A stretch of 64,000 bases of DNA, taken from Corynebacterium sp. p3-SID1056. Lineage in GTDB: Bacteria > Actinomycetota > Actinomycetes > Mycobacteriales > Mycobacteriaceae. The translations under genes and the position numbers were made by a program. The stretch spans positions 1 to 64,000 of the forward strand of contig NZ_JALXXL010000010.1 of assembly GCF_025152525.1 (NCBI RefSeq), written 5' to 3'. The notes below the pieces were generated by a model. It was not told the DNA's origin and made no database searches. It saw only the letters and a program-made list of their open reading frames with translations. Below are positions 7,737-16,587 of the stretch, one piece after another (the first letter of the stretch is position 1; each line of letters begins with the position of its first letter).

Positions 7737-9020
7737 GCGAGCCTGGCCCGCACGTCCGCAGACGTGCCGGACAACAAAGCTTTGGACACCGGAATCACGG
7801 TGCTAGCGGTGTGCCTCGTGCTGGTGTCCCTGGGGGCGACTGCCCGCATGCCGCTGAACCTCGCGCTGCTGCAGATCGTGCTTGTAGCCACATTTTCCTT
7901 CGTCCTGTTCTACGGCATGGTGGAGATGCACCGTTGGGGCCGGCTCGTGCGCGCGGTCTGGTGCACTGCACTCATCGCCCTGTGGGTGGCAGACATCGTG
8001 TTCTCTCCGGTGGCCGTGTACTGGGTATTCATCCTCTTTTTCGTGGTGCTGCGCGCCTTCAACAACTGGCGGGGTTTGGTGCTCGTGGCGGTGGGGCTCG
8101 CCATCTCGATCGTGATTCAGATTCCCACCGGCCTCACGCTCGGCGGTGTGCTCGGTCCCGTGCTCTCGGCGGCGGTGGTCGTGGCGATCAACTACGCGTT
8201 TACCACCATCGGTCGGGTGAGTAAGGAGCGGGAGCAGCTTATCGACGAGCTGTTGTCCACCCAGGACAAACTGGTCGCCACCGAGCGCGCCGCCGGCGTG
8301 GCACAGGAGCGCGAGCGGCTCGCCCACGAAATCCACGACACGGTCGCGCAGAACCTTTCGTCCATCCAGATGTTGTTGCACGCCGCGGAGCGGGATCTCG
8401 TGGACGCGGGCATCCCTAGGGAGCAACTTGCGGCCCCGCTGAAGCGGATGGAGACTGCGCGCCGGGCCGCGTCGAATAACTTGGCGGAGACGCGGGCGAT
8501 GATTGCGGCGTTGACACCGGCGCCGTTGACGGAGACGTCGTTAAGCGAGGCGCTCGGGCGCATCGCGAAAGACCTCGAGACGGCGAGCGACATGGACATC
8601 GAGGTGGAGACCGATGGCGAGGTCATACAGCTGCCGATGCGCACGGAGGCGGGGCTTCTGCGCATCGCACAGGGCGCGATGTCGAACGCGGTGAAGCACT
8701 CGAGCGGGACGAAAATGCGGGTGACGCTCACGTATGAGCCGGACGAGATACGGCTGGACGTGGTGGATAACGGCCGGGGCTTCGACCCGCAGGCGCAGGC
8801 GTCAAAACCGGCGGGGCTGGGGCACGTGGGGCTCGACGCGATGCGTTCGCGCGCCGCCGAGCTGGGCGGGCAGCTGGTGGTGGAGTCCGCCCCCGGCGGG
8901 CCGACGGCGCTGTCGGTGGCCATACCAGGTAATGTCAATCGAAAGAATGATGCCGAGGCCTCGGCGGGTGCCGAGGGGAGTGGAAAGGTGAACCATGATT
9001 CGGGTGCTGCTGGCCGATGA
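7722..9020 (+). CDS. hrrS: Sensor histidine kinase, NarL-type (HrrS-like)
   Basis: This 432-residue membrane kinase has about five or six hydrophobic N-terminal segments (residues about 22-165), a coiled linker, a HisKA_3 dimerisation domain with HEIHDTVAQ (phospho-acceptor His205), and a HATPase domain with NAVKHS, DNGRGFD and GLGHVGL motifs. In corynebacteria HrrS senses haem and controls haem oxygenase and respiratory genes. The match is inferred from the partner regulator and the nearby sod and msrA, as in C. glutamicum. The gene overlaps hrrA by 26 bases. ATG 7722 fits a leaderless promoter. A GTG at 7764 is the alternative start. Confidence 0.82.
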   Translation: MSLRLASLARTSADVPDNKALDTGITVLAVCLVLVSLGATARMPLNLALLQIVLVATFSFVLFYGMVEMHRWGRLVRAVWCTALIALWVADIVFSPVAVYWVFILFFVVLRAFNNWRGLVLVAVGLAISIVIQIPTGLTLGGVLGPVLSAAVVVAINYAFTTIGRVSKEREQLIDELLSTQDKLVATERAAGVAQERERLAHEIHDTVAQNLSSIQMLLHAAERDLVDAGIPREQLAAPLKRMETARRAASNNLAETRAMIAALTPAPLTETSLSEALGRIAKDLETASDMDIEVETDGEVIQLPMRTEAGLLRIAQGAMSNAVKHSSGTKMRVTLTYEPDEIRLDVVDNGRGFDPQAQASKPAGLGHVGLDAMRSRAAELGGQLVVESAPGGPTALSVAIPGNVNRKNDAEASAGAEGSGKVNHDSGAAGR

Positions 9021-9633
9021 CCACGAGATTGTGCGGCTGGGGCTGCGCTCCGTGCTGGAAGCCGCCAGCGATATCCGCGTCGTGGGCGAGGTGGCCACGG
9101 CGGAGGCGGCGATCGCGACGGCGCAGGCCGGCGGCATCGATGTGATCCTCATGGACTTGCGTTTCGGCGCGGGGGCAGAGGGGACGCGCGTGACTACTGG
9201 CGCGCAGGCCACCGCGCGGATCCGGAGCTCCATGGAGAACCCGCCGCACGTGTTGGTGGTGACGAACTACGACACGGACGCCGACATCCTCGGCGCGATC
9301 GAGGCGGGCGCGGTGGGCTACCTGCTCAAAGACGCGCCTCCGGAGGAACTGCTCGCCGCGGTGCGCTCCGCGTTTAAGGGCGATGCGACGCTCTCGCCGA
9401 TCGTGCGCGAGAAGCTGGCCACGCGCGAGAAGGCACCGCGTTCCTCGCTGACCCCGCGCGAGCTGCAGGTGCTGCAGCTGGTGGCCGAGGGCTGCTCAAA
9501 TAGAGAGATTGGCCAGCAGCTCATGCTGTCCGAGGCGACGGTGAAGTCGCACCTGGTGCATATTTACGACAAGCTGGGTGTGCGCTCGCGCACCTCCGCC
9601 GTGGCCTCGGCGCGCGAACAGGGCGTGCTCTAG
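8995..9633 (+). CDS. hrrA: NarL/LuxR-family response regulator (HrrA-like)
   Basis: This 212-residue DNA-binding regulator pairs with the kinase upstream. The receiver domain (about 1-120) shows the acidic pair D8-D9, phospho-acceptor Asp54 in ILMDLRFG, and the conserved K in LLKDAPP. The C-terminal LuxR helix-turn-helix (about 148-205) shows SLTPRELQVLQLVAEG and SEATVKSHLVHIYDKLGV. The sequence closely resembles what I know of HrrA, the haem-responsive regulator of corynebacteria. The assignment rests on recall, not a search. It overlaps both the kinase (26 bases) and the convergent downstream gene (4 bases). Confidence 0.85.
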   Translation: MIRVLLADDHEIVRLGLRSVLEAASDIRVVGEVATAEAAIATAQAGGIDVILMDLRFGAGAEGTRVTTGAQATARIRSSMENPPHVLVVTNYDTDADILGAIEAGAVGYLLKDAPPEELLAAVRSAFKGDATLSPIVREKLATREKAPRSSLTPRELQVLQLVAEGCSNREIGQQLMLSEATVKSHLVHIYDKLGVRSRTSAVASAREQGVL

Positions 9634-10262
9634 TTCGCCTTCTTCGTGATCTCGGCGCCGAGCTCGGCCAGCTCGTCCTCTACGGAAGCGTAGGCCAGGC
9701 GGCGCTGCTCCGGGTTGAGGTGCTCCGCGTCGCGCACGTTGCGCGCTAGCGTGTTGAGGCGAACCTTCGCATCGCCCTTAAAGCCCGAGGGCAGGGACTC
9801 GGAGTGCTCGAGGGAGGTGCGCAGCGCGTCGATACGCGCCTTGAGCTCTGCCCCGCGCCCGGAGTGGCGGGCGAGATCCTGCGGATCAACGCCAATGCCT
9901 GCGGCGCGGGAGTTGAAGCGGTTCTGCTGGTAGGAGGTGTAGGCCTTGTAGGCCAGCGGCAGCAGGATGGGCAAGAGGATGCGGGAGGCGCCGACCCACT
10001 GCTTCGCCTTCTTCTGGGTCAGCCCCGTCTGCTCGATGCGCTTCAGGTGGGCCTTGGCCATCTGCTCCTCGTGCTTGCGCTTGCGCTTCAGCCCCTTCTT
10101 CTCTTCCTTCAGCAGGCGCTGTTCCGCCTTGTCTAAGAGCTTCGCGGTTTTCTGGTCCGCCTTTGCCTGCTCCTTGGCCAGCTTGCGGGCGCGGGCCTCA
10201 GCGGCCTTAATCTCTGCCTTGGTGCGGGCGCGGGCTTTACGGATCGCTTCAAAAAGACCCAT
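9630..10262 (-). CDS. Coiled-coil protein, DUF6474-like
   Basis: This 210-residue protein has a first 95 residues that are a long, highly charged coiled coil rich in Lys, Ala, Glu and Arg. A short hydrophobic stretch (ASRILLPILLPLAY, about residues 94-107) follows, then a second helical domain with Asp/Glu/Arg. It is an uncharacterised actinobacterial family. The pattern would suit a membrane-associated scaffold, but that is only inference. AAAAAGGAG lies about 10 bases before the ATG at 10262. The 3-prime end overlaps the response regulator by four bases. Confidence 0.75.
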   Translation of the reverse strand: MGLFEAIRKARARTKAEIKAAEARARKLAKEQAKADQKTAKLLDKAEQRLLKEEKKGLKRKRKHEEQMAKAHLKRIEQTGLTQKKAKQWVGASRILLPILLPLAYKAYTSYQQNRFNSRAAGIGVDPQDLARHSGRGAELKARIDALRTSLEHSESLPSGFKGDAKVRLNTLARNVRDAEHLNPEQRRLAYASVEDELAELGAEITKKAN

Positions 10263-10338
10263 GGGGTGGTACTCCTTTTTGGTGTTGTTTTTCGCTGCCG
10301 CCGATCTTACCTGCCAGCCAGGTATTGTGGTCAGTATT

Positions 10339-11835
10339 GTGAATGAGCCGTTTCAGGTCCGTCCCGCAGATATCGTGGGCTGCAGGTACCGGTTGCGCCA
10401 GCGTTTGGCCCACCCGGAGGTCGGCCCCACCCCGGCTGGGCAATCGCGACAGGCGCAGCTCGCGGCGGCTCGGGCACGCGTGTTTGCGGCCCTGCCGGTG
10501 AAGCGGGCGGTGGGCGACGGGAGGGGGAAAGCCTTCGTCCGCGTCGACCTCAAGCCCGCAGATACCCCAGAAGAGCTGAAAATTCGCGACCGTGAGACGC
10601 GGGCCGCCCTGCGCCGCGGCGCGCACCTCATTACGCGGCCAGTGCTGTGCGGCGAGATCGAAGGCACCCGTGTGGTGTGCGAGCTCGACGTGCTGGTGCG
10701 CACCGATGCGGGCTACCTGCCGGTGCTCGTGTCGAACCACCGCGTAGCGCGCAAGGACCCTACGTCTACCACACTGATGGTGCCCACCGGCCGGCTCGGC
10801 CTCGGGGCGCCACTCGAGGTACACGCGAAACCGCGCCACCACACCATCGACGGCTATGCGCTCGCCATGGCGCAGCTTTTGCTCGGCGAATTGGCCTCTG
10901 GCCGCGGTGCCGTGATCGGGCAAGACCGCGAGCGTGCCTACCTCGGCGAGCTCGCGCGCTTCATCCCGCCCCTGCTGCGCGCACTGGACGCTCCGATCCC
11001 GTCCGCGCCGCGCCGGCTGAAGCAGTGCGCGACCTGCCGCTTCTGGCCGCTGTGCGGCCCGCAGCTCGAGGAAATGGACGATGTCTCGCTCGTGTTTTCC
11101 GGCGGGCGCGGCGACCAGTGGCGTGAGCGCGGTATCCACACGGTGCAACAGCTTATCGACGCGCACGTGGGCGACGCCTCGCACATCGCGCGCGCCTGGC
11201 GCGAGGGCGTGCCGGTGCTGAAACGCCGCGGTCCGGTGCACGTGCCACGCGCGGATGTGGAAATCGACGTCGACATGGAGGCCTATCTGGACCAGGGTGC
11301 GTACCTGTGGGGCGCTTTCGACGGGGAGACCTACCGCCCCTTCGTCACCTGGGACGAGGTTGGCGGCGACGCCGAGGAGCGCAACTTCACCGAGTTCTGG
11401 CGCTGGCTGATGGCGCGGCGCGCCGTCGCGCACGCCGAGGGCAAGACGTTCGCGGCTTACTGCTACGCCGCGGGCGGGGAGAACCACTGGTTGAAGTCCT
11501 CGGCAAAGCGCTTTGCCTCCGTGGAGTTGGCCGAGGTCCAAGCGTTCATCGCCTCTGCCGAGTGGGTTGACGTGTTCGCGCACGTCCGTCAGTACCTGGT
11601 TGGCACCGACGGGTTGGGGTTGAAGGTGCTTGGGCCCGTCGTCGGGTTTACCTGGGAGGACGACGACGTGGACGGGGAGGCGTCGGTAGCGCTGCGCAGG
11701 CAGGCGCGGCAGGGCGGCGAAGCGGGGGCCGCCGCACGCGCGACGCTTTTGCGCTACAACGAGGACGACTGCCGGGCGACACGCGCGGTACGCGAGTTCC
11801 TCGACGCAGGCGCGCCGGGCCTGCCCCTGCTATAG
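10339..11835 (+). CDS. TM0106-family RecB-like nuclease
   Basis: This protein of about 498 residues has an N-terminal RecB/Cas4-like nuclease half and a C-terminal RNase H-like half ending in RYNEDDCRATRAVREFL, typical of TM0106-family proteins. A Cys cluster, QCATCRFWPLCGPQ, resembles the C-x2-C-x5-C part of Fe-S RecB-type nucleases. Its biological substrate is unknown. Two GTG starts are possible (10327, 10339). I chose 10339, ten bases after TATTGT at 10323-10328, since its product begins like family members (NEPFQVRPADIVGCRYR). It overlaps the convergent MFS gene by six bases. Confidence 0.82.
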   Translation: MNEPFQVRPADIVGCRYRLRQRLAHPEVGPTPAGQSRQAQLAAARARVFAALPVKRAVGDGRGKAFVRVDLKPADTPEELKIRDRETRAALRRGAHLITRPVLCGEIEGTRVVCELDVLVRTDAGYLPVLVSNHRVARKDPTSTTLMVPTGRLGLGAPLEVHAKPRHHTIDGYALAMAQLLLGELASGRGAVIGQDRERAYLGELARFIPPLLRALDAPIPSAPRRLKQCATCRFWPLCGPQLEEMDDVSLVFSGGRGDQWRERGIHTVQQLIDAHVGDASHIARAWREGVPVLKRRGPVHVPRADVEIDVDMEAYLDQGAYLWGAFDGETYRPFVTWDEVGGDAEERNFTEFWRWLMARRAVAHAEGKTFAAYCYAAGGENHWLKSSAKRFASVELAEVQAFIASAEWVDVFAHVRQYLVGTDGLGLKVLGPVVGFTWEDDDVDGEASVALRRQARQGGEAGAAARATLLRYNEDDCRATRAVREFLDAGAPGLPLL

Positions 11836-13008
11836 GCGCTTCTCCGCCACGGCGAGCGCGCCGGCGATGGCGATGAGCACGGCAAGCATCGCCGCAAGCA
11901 CCCCGACGAAGCCAGCCCAGGACAGCGCCTCGAAGGCCCACCCGGTGGTGGCACCCAGCAGGGAAGAGCCCATGTAGTAGCAGAAGACGTACAGGCTCGA
12001 GGCCTCCGCGCGATCCTTGTCCGCGATCAGCCCGACCCAGCCGGAGGCGGTGGAGTGCAGGGCGAAGAAGCTGGCGGTAAAGATAAGAAGGCCAAAGAGG
12101 GTGACATACAGGTTGCCGCTGGCGCCGACGAGCGCGCCGGTGAGCATGAGTACTGCGGCCGCGAGTACGACGCGCCCGCGGCCGAAGCGGGCCACAAAGG
12201 AGCCGGCCCGGGCGCTGGACCAGGTGCCGGACAGGTACATCACGTAGGTCAGGCCGGCGAGCGAGGGAGCTAAGCCGAAGTCGTTGATGGCGCGGAAGCC
12301 GAAGAAGTTGTACATGGAAACAAACACGCCCATGGCGATAAAGGCGGTGGCCACTAGCCCGACGAGGCGGGGGTTGCCCAAATGCTGGGCCACCGCGCGG
12401 AACTCCGCGCCCGGGCGGATTGAGGCTTTCGGGTGGAAGTTGCGCTGTTCCGGTAGCAGCAGCGCGGTCGCGATGGCGAGCATCAGGCTGACTGCTGCGC
12501 TGGTGGCCAGCGCCCAGCGCCAGCCGGTGAATTCCAGCATGAAGGCGGGGATGAGGCGGCCGGTGAGCCCGCCGACGGAGGTGCCAGCGATGTAGAGCCC
12601 CATCGCGCCAGCGAGGTCGCGCTCGTCAAGCTCCTCGGAGAGCCACGCCATCGCCACCGCCGGGGTGCCGGCGAGCAGCGCGCCCTGGATCGCGCGGAGT
12701 GCAACGAGCTGGCCAATGGTTTGCGCCAGTGGAAGGGTCAGCCCGAGCCCGGTTGCGGCCAACGCGGAGATAATCAGAACGCGTCCGCGCCCGAACTTCT
12801 CCGACAAGATGGAGGCCGGGACGACGCAGATCGCCAGCGCGCCGGTCGCGGCGGAAACGGTTAGTGCTGCCGTCGACGGCTCGATGTCCATCTCACGGGT
12901 GAGGGTGGGCAGCAGGGCCTGGGTGGCGTAGAGGGCGGAGAAAATTGCGAGTCCGACGAGCAGCATGCCTATCGACGCCCGCCGATACTCTAGTGACCCT
13001 TTCCTCAT
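11830..13008 (-). CDS. MFS transporter, YnfM-like, with upstream DtxR box
   Basis: This 392-residue transporter has about twelve membrane segments and MFS loop motifs (SEKFGRGRV after helix 2 and a similar ARFGRGRVV after helix 8, reflecting the two-fold repeat). It resembles inner-membrane exporters of the YnfM/CynX kind, with unknown substrate. An almost perfect DtxR iron box lies 74 bases upstream of its start (13082-13100), so it is probably induced under iron limitation. Export of a siderophore or another iron-related compound is a reasonable inference. ATG 13008 has a weak AGGA ribosome site. Confidence 0.88.
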   Translation of the reverse strand: MRKGSLEYRRASIGMLLVGLAIFSALYATQALLPTLTREMDIEPSTAALTVSAATGALAICVVPASILSEKFGRGRVLIISALAATGLGLTLPLAQTIGQLVALRAIQGALLAGTPAVAMAWLSEELDERDLAGAMGLYIAGTSVGGLTGRLIPAFMLEFTGWRWALATSAAVSLMLAIATALLLPEQRNFHPKASIRPGAEFRAVAQHLGNPRLVGLVATAFIAMGVFVSMYNFFGFRAINDFGLAPSLAGLTYVMYLSGTWSSARAGSFVARFGRGRVVLAAAVLMLTGALVGASGNLYVTLFGLLIFTASFFALHSTASGWVGLIADKDRAEASSLYVFCYYMGSSLLGATTGWAFEALSWAGFVGVLAAMLAVLIAIAGALAVAEKRL

Positions 13009-13081
13009 AACGTCCTATGGTTCTCCATTTCGGTCGAGCGCGCAACGAGTTCGAAGATTTTCCACACATACCCTTGCGCAT

Positions 13082-13100
13082 TAAGGTGAGCCTAACCTAA
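13082..13100. promoter_or_regulatory. DtxR iron-box operator
   Basis: TAAGGTGAGCCTAACCTAA matches the DtxR consensus TWAGGTTAGSCTAACCTWA at 18 of 19 positions. It lies in the promoter region of the MFS transporter on the minus strand and is the strongest of three iron boxes in the window. Confidence 0.88.
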
Positions 13101-13147
13101 AGTTGTATGCGGGTTCCTTGTTGGACTCGTCGTGAATCTAGTGAACT

Positions 13148-13189
13148 ACACCGCCCGCCGCATGCACCTCCTGATGCGGCGGGCGGTGT
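13148..13189. other. Very stable 16-bp perfect hairpin
   Basis: The arms ACACCGCCCGCCGCAT (13148-13163) and ATGCGGCGGGCGGTGT (13174-13189) are perfectly complementary around a 10-base loop. No good T-run follows on either strand (GCTTTC on plus). It lies between the sod terminator and the iron box, so it may be a backup terminator or part of a small transcript. Confidence 0.7.
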
Positions 13190-13210
13190 GCTTTCGGGTC
13201 TTGAAGGGGC

Positions 13211-13261
13211 AGAAAAACGCCCGCGCCAGCAGTGCGGGTGCACACAGTGGCGCGGGCGTTT
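13211..13261 (-). terminator. Terminator of sodA
   Basis: A perfect 14-bp stem (AAACGCCCGCGCCA with TGGCGCGGGCGTTT) separated by about 20 bases ends on the minus strand in a run of five T. It begins 21 bases past the sodA stop. The other strand also has TTT, so it may act in both directions. Confidence 0.85.
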
Positions 13262-13281
13262 CACCCAGGTGTGATTAGACC

Positions 13282-13884
13282 TTACTTGGACGCAGCGGCG
13301 TAGCGCTCGTTGACGTCGTCCCAGTTCACAACGTTCCACCAAGCCTTGACGTAGTCAGCCTTGACGTTCTTGTACTGCAGGTAGAAAGCGTGCTCCCACA
13401 TGTCCAGCATGAGGACCGGGGTGAAGTCAACGGAGATGTTGCCCTGCTGGTCGGTCAGCTGCTGGATGATCAGGCGGCCCGCGATGTGGTCGTAGCCGAG
13501 CACTGCCCAGCCGGAGCCCTGCAGACCGGTAGCGACGCCCGCGAACTGCTTCTGGAATGCTTCGAAGGAACCGAAGTCGCGGTCGATGGCCTCAGCGATC
13601 TCGCCGGTCGGGTTGCCGCCAGCGTTCGGTGCCATGTTCTTCCAGAAGATGGAGTGGTTGGTGTGGCCACCCAGGTTGAACGCCAGGTTCTTGGACAGTG
13701 CGCGCAGCTTGTCCGGGTTAGCCTCGCCGTTACGCTCCGCCTCGAGCGCCTCGAGTGCGGCATTCGCGCCAGCAACGTAGGTTGCGTGGTGCTTGTCGTG
13801 GTGCAGCGTCATAATCTCTTCGGAGATGTGCGGCTCCAGTGCATCGTATGCGTACGGGAGATCCGGAAGCTCGTAAACAGCCAT
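13282..13884 (-). CDS. sodA: Superoxide dismutase, Mn/Fe type
   Basis: This 200-residue cytoplasmic enzyme converts superoxide to oxygen and hydrogen peroxide. Metal ligands are visible: His28 in TLHHDKHHATYV, His77 in GGHTNHSIFW, and the Asp and His of DMWEHAFYLQYKN. The Gly/Gln pattern near GLQGSGW and QDQQGN-like regions is typical of the MnSOD/cambialistic group; sequence alone does not fix the metal. GAAAGGA lies before the ATG at 13884. It is transcribed away from msrA, another oxidative-damage gene. Confidence 0.97.
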   Translation of the reverse strand: MAVYELPDLPYAYDALEPHISEEIMTLHHDKHHATYVAGANAALEALEAERNGEANPDKLRALSKNLAFNLGGHTNHSIFWKNMAPNAGGNPTGEIAEAIDRDFGSFEAFQKQFAGVATGLQGSGWAVLGYDHIAGRLIIQQLTDQQGNISVDFTPVLMLDMWEHAFYLQYKNVKADYVKAWWNVVNWDDVNERYAAASK

Positions 13885-14001
13885 TGTGCTAAATCCTTTC
13901 GTCAGCTTGTGATGACGAAGCCCATAGTAGCCAAAACTTGATTTCCTGCAATGAAATTATCCAACGGAATATCCTCGTTCGGCGTGTAGGTTGTGGGAAC
14001 T

Positions 14002-14643
14002 ATGGGATTTCTCTTTGCGCCGACACCGCGGCTCCTCCCGGCAGACCAGACTCTGCCCGGGCGCAGCGAGCCAATCAACGCTAACCCGCAGCCGCATGCC
14101 GTGCTGGGCACCCCTATCACCGGCCCGTGGAAGCCGAGCCAGCGCCGCCTGCGCATAGGCATCGGGTGCTTCTGGGGCGCAGAAAAGATGTTCTGGAAGT
14201 TAGACGGCGTGGAGTCGACGTCGGTGGGCTACGGCGGCGGCGTGACTCCGAACCCCACCTACGGCGAGGTGTGCACTGGCAGCACCAACCACGCGGAAGT
14301 CGTCGAGGTGGTCTACGACCCGGAGAAGATCAGCCTGAAGGACTTGGTGCGCACCGCGCTTGAGGCGCACGACCCGACGCAGGGCTACCGCCAGGGTAAT
14401 GACACGGGCACGCAGTACCGCTCCGCCTTCTACCCGGACACGGAGGCAGAGGCTGCGCAGATTACATCCTGGTGCGAGGCCTACGGCGCGCAGTTGCGCG
14501 AAGCGGGATACGGGCAGATGACCACAGAGGTCCGCGCCGGCGTGGACTACTACCTGGCCGAGGACGAGCACCAGCAATATCTGCACAAGGTGCCGAACGG
14601 CTACTGCCCGCACCACTCCACAGGGGTGGCGTGCGGCATCTAG
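14002..14643 (+). CDS. msrA: Peptide methionine-S-sulfoxide reductase A
   Basis: This 213-residue enzyme repairs oxidised methionine using thioredoxin. The catalytic Cys lies in GCFWGAEKMFW. The family pattern continues with GYGGGVTPNPTYGEVCTGSTNHAEVV and DPTQGYRQGNDTGTQYRS, and C-terminal Cys residues (NGYCPHH, GVACGI) can resolve the disulfide. An N-terminal extension of about 45 residues precedes the core, as in other corynebacterial MsrA proteins. ATG 14002 was chosen over GTG 13993 because TAGGTT at 13987-13992 suggests a leaderless start there. Confidence 0.95.
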   Translation: MGFLFAPTPRLLPADQTLPGRSEPINANPQPHAVLGTPITGPWKPSQRRLRIGIGCFWGAEKMFWKLDGVESTSVGYGGGVTPNPTYGEVCTGSTNHAEVVEVVYDPEKISLKDLVRTALEAHDPTQGYRQGNDTGTQYRSAFYPDTEAEAAQITSWCEAYGAQLREAGYGQMTTEVRAGVDYYLAEDEHQQYLHKVPNGYCPHHSTGVACGI

Positions 14644-14650
14644 GCGGAAT

Positions 14651-16522
14651 CTAGGCGCGCAGCTTGGTGGAGTCCGCGTGGATCCACCGGTTCACGCGTA
14701 AAAGCTCAGCCTGTGTGAGCCCGCCATCGAGCACCTTGTTCCACGCAGCGACGGTTTCCTCGTGGTAGTTGTGCCCGTGCGGGGCGTCGTACTCGTTCGA
14801 GCTGACCTGGTCGATACCCACCTGCCAGAAGGTGACGAAAGGCCACCACCGCAGCGTGTGCAGTACGTCCAGATGTTGCGCGGCGGGGGCAGGCACCCCG
14901 CGCGAGCCGGGCTCTTTCAGCCAATCTGGTGCCCGCCACAACAGCGGGGCATCCCACCACACCACCGGGTCGGAAGCGTGCTGCGCGAACACGGCGCGCG
15001 GGAACTCCCACTCGGCGTCGTAGGGTTTGCCCGCGAAGTTGTGCTCGAGGTGGTCCGGGTGCGCGATGAAACGGAAGTGGCGGCCGCCGTCGACAACTGG
15101 CAGGCGCTGCGGGCTGCCCGGCTCGCGTCGCCGCGTCAGCATGGTGTGGGTGCTGCAGAACCCCGGGGCCCCGGTAAACACACCACCCGAGGTGCGCGCG
15201 AGGAAATCCCCCGGGTCCTGGAAGGCGTCGGCGACACCGTAGGCGCCGAGGGACTCGCCGCCGACGTAGAGCTTTGGAGGGTTGGGTGTGTCCAGCGCGG
15301 CAATGCGTTTCCGGATCGCGTTGATGAGCAGGCGAGAGGACTGCACCGCCGACTCGCGGTCCGCCAGGTAGGAGTAGAGCGAGGGGACGTAGGAGTACTG
15401 CATGGCTACGACAGCGCAATTCCCGCGGGCGACGAACTCGAAGCCAGAGGTGTGAAAGTCATTGATCCAGCCCGTGCCGGCAGAAGACATCACGGCAATG
15501 TGTGCGCGCTCCCAGGCGTTCGTGCGGTCCATTTCGTGCAGCGCCGCTTCGGCCATCTCCTCGTAACTGCGGTTGCGCTCACCGTCGCGTAGCCCGATGA
15601 AGATACGGATCGGCTCGGTCACCGCCTCGCGGGGCACGTCCAACACACGCGCGATGTCTCGGGCCCGCGGGCCGCCCGCGACCACCGCGCGGCCCTGCCG
15701 TCCCATGGTGTCCCACGCTTCCACAGAAGACGGCGAGCCTGAGCGGTGCGGCTCGCGCGGCTGGGGCGCGCCGCTGAAGAACTCGCGGTTGAGCTCCTCG
15801 GCCTGTTTGTACACGGTGGACATCAGGTTGCGCACCACGAGACGGTCCGCAAAGACGTAGGCGCCGCCGGCGACCGCGAGAATCGCCAAAGGCCAGGACG
15901 TCACCGGGGGCAGCTTGCGGCCGAACACCGCGTTGACGTGGTCGACGGAGGTCTGCAAGATCTCGCCGACAAGCAGCATCGCCCCGTAGCCGAGCGTGCC
16001 GACTGACAGGCCGATGAGCGTTTCCCCGCGCTTCACCGGGTGTGGCGTGCTGACCAGCGTTTTCTGCCGTGCGTGGGCGCCGGCGGACGTGGCGTAGGCG
16101 GCCAGGGTGATCGCGCTCATGGCGATGCGCGCCGGGTTCGCCTGTTTGCCGCGCGGGCCGCTGGCTCCCCAGGCGCGGGCGATGGTGCCTGCGCTAGCGC
16201 CAAGCATGTGGCCTACCGCCTGGCAGATCGCCACGTTGGCGGCCGTGGTCCACCACCTGCGCGGCAACAGTGAGGGGGAGACCGCGCCCCAGGTGGCGAT
16301 CTCGGCGCCGACGACGCCCGAGCGGAATGTGTTTGGCAGCCGGCGCAGCCCTCGCAGCCGCACGACGGGGGAGAGGTCGGCGAGCACTTCCACCGCGGCG
16401 AGCGGGGCGGCGAGCAAGCCGTGGTGATCGAAACTGTAGCGATTCCGGGCGCGTTGTATTGCGCGACGGGCGGCGTCGAGTGGCGGGGTGCGGGGGGCGT
16501 CGAAAAGCTTTGCAACGCGCAT
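14651..16522 (-). CDS. Multi-span membrane alpha/beta-hydrolase
   Basis: This protein of about 623 residues has an N-terminal half with several membrane segments (about residues 60-260) and a C-terminal serine-hydrolase domain with the nucleophile elbow GGESLGAYG. Such membrane-hydrolase proteins are found across mycolata, with no firm function. A role in envelope lipid turnover is only a guess. The ATG at 16522 is preferred because CATAAT lies seven bases upstream on the minus strand (leaderless). Upstream ATGs at 16531 and 16600 would run into the promoter of the divergent gene. Confidence 0.78.
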   Translation of the reverse strand: MRVAKLFDAPRTPPLDAARRAIQRARNRYSFDHHGLLAAPLAAVEVLADLSPVVRLRGLRRLPNTFRSGVVGAEIATWGAVSPSLLPRRWWTTAANVAICQAVGHMLGASAGTIARAWGASGPRGKQANPARIAMSAITLAAYATSAGAHARQKTLVSTPHPVKRGETLIGLSVGTLGYGAMLLVGEILQTSVDHVNAVFGRKLPPVTSWPLAILAVAGGAYVFADRLVVRNLMSTVYKQAEELNREFFSGAPQPREPHRSGSPSSVEAWDTMGRQGRAVVAGGPRARDIARVLDVPREAVTEPIRIFIGLRDGERNRSYEEMAEAALHEMDRTNAWERAHIAVMSSAGTGWINDFHTSGFEFVARGNCAVVAMQYSYVPSLYSYLADRESAVQSSRLLINAIRKRIAALDTPNPPKLYVGGESLGAYGVADAFQDPGDFLARTSGGVFTGAPGFCSTHTMLTRRREPGSPQRLPVVDGGRHFRFIAHPDHLEHNFAGKPYDAEWEFPRAVFAQHASDPVVWWDAPLLWRAPDWLKEPGSRGVPAPAAQHLDVLHTLRWWPFVTFWQVGIDQVSSNEYDAPHGHNYHEETVAAWNKVLDGGLTQAELLRVNRWIHADSTKLRA

Positions 16523-16587
16523 ATAGCGCATTATGACAAAGTTTTTCAACTCGCGCGGGGCGTCAACCCGTTGTAGGTTTGGGCACT

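Noticed and set aside
9967..10338. N-terminal extension of the RecB-like nuclease into the coiled-coil gene
   Set aside because: The extension is antisense to the coiled-coil gene and does not look like the family's start.
13132..13278. Possible leader peptide (GTG 13132) between the iron box and sodA
   Set aside because: Its codons run across both hairpins, including the sodA terminator, and no downstream plus-strand gene would be controlled.
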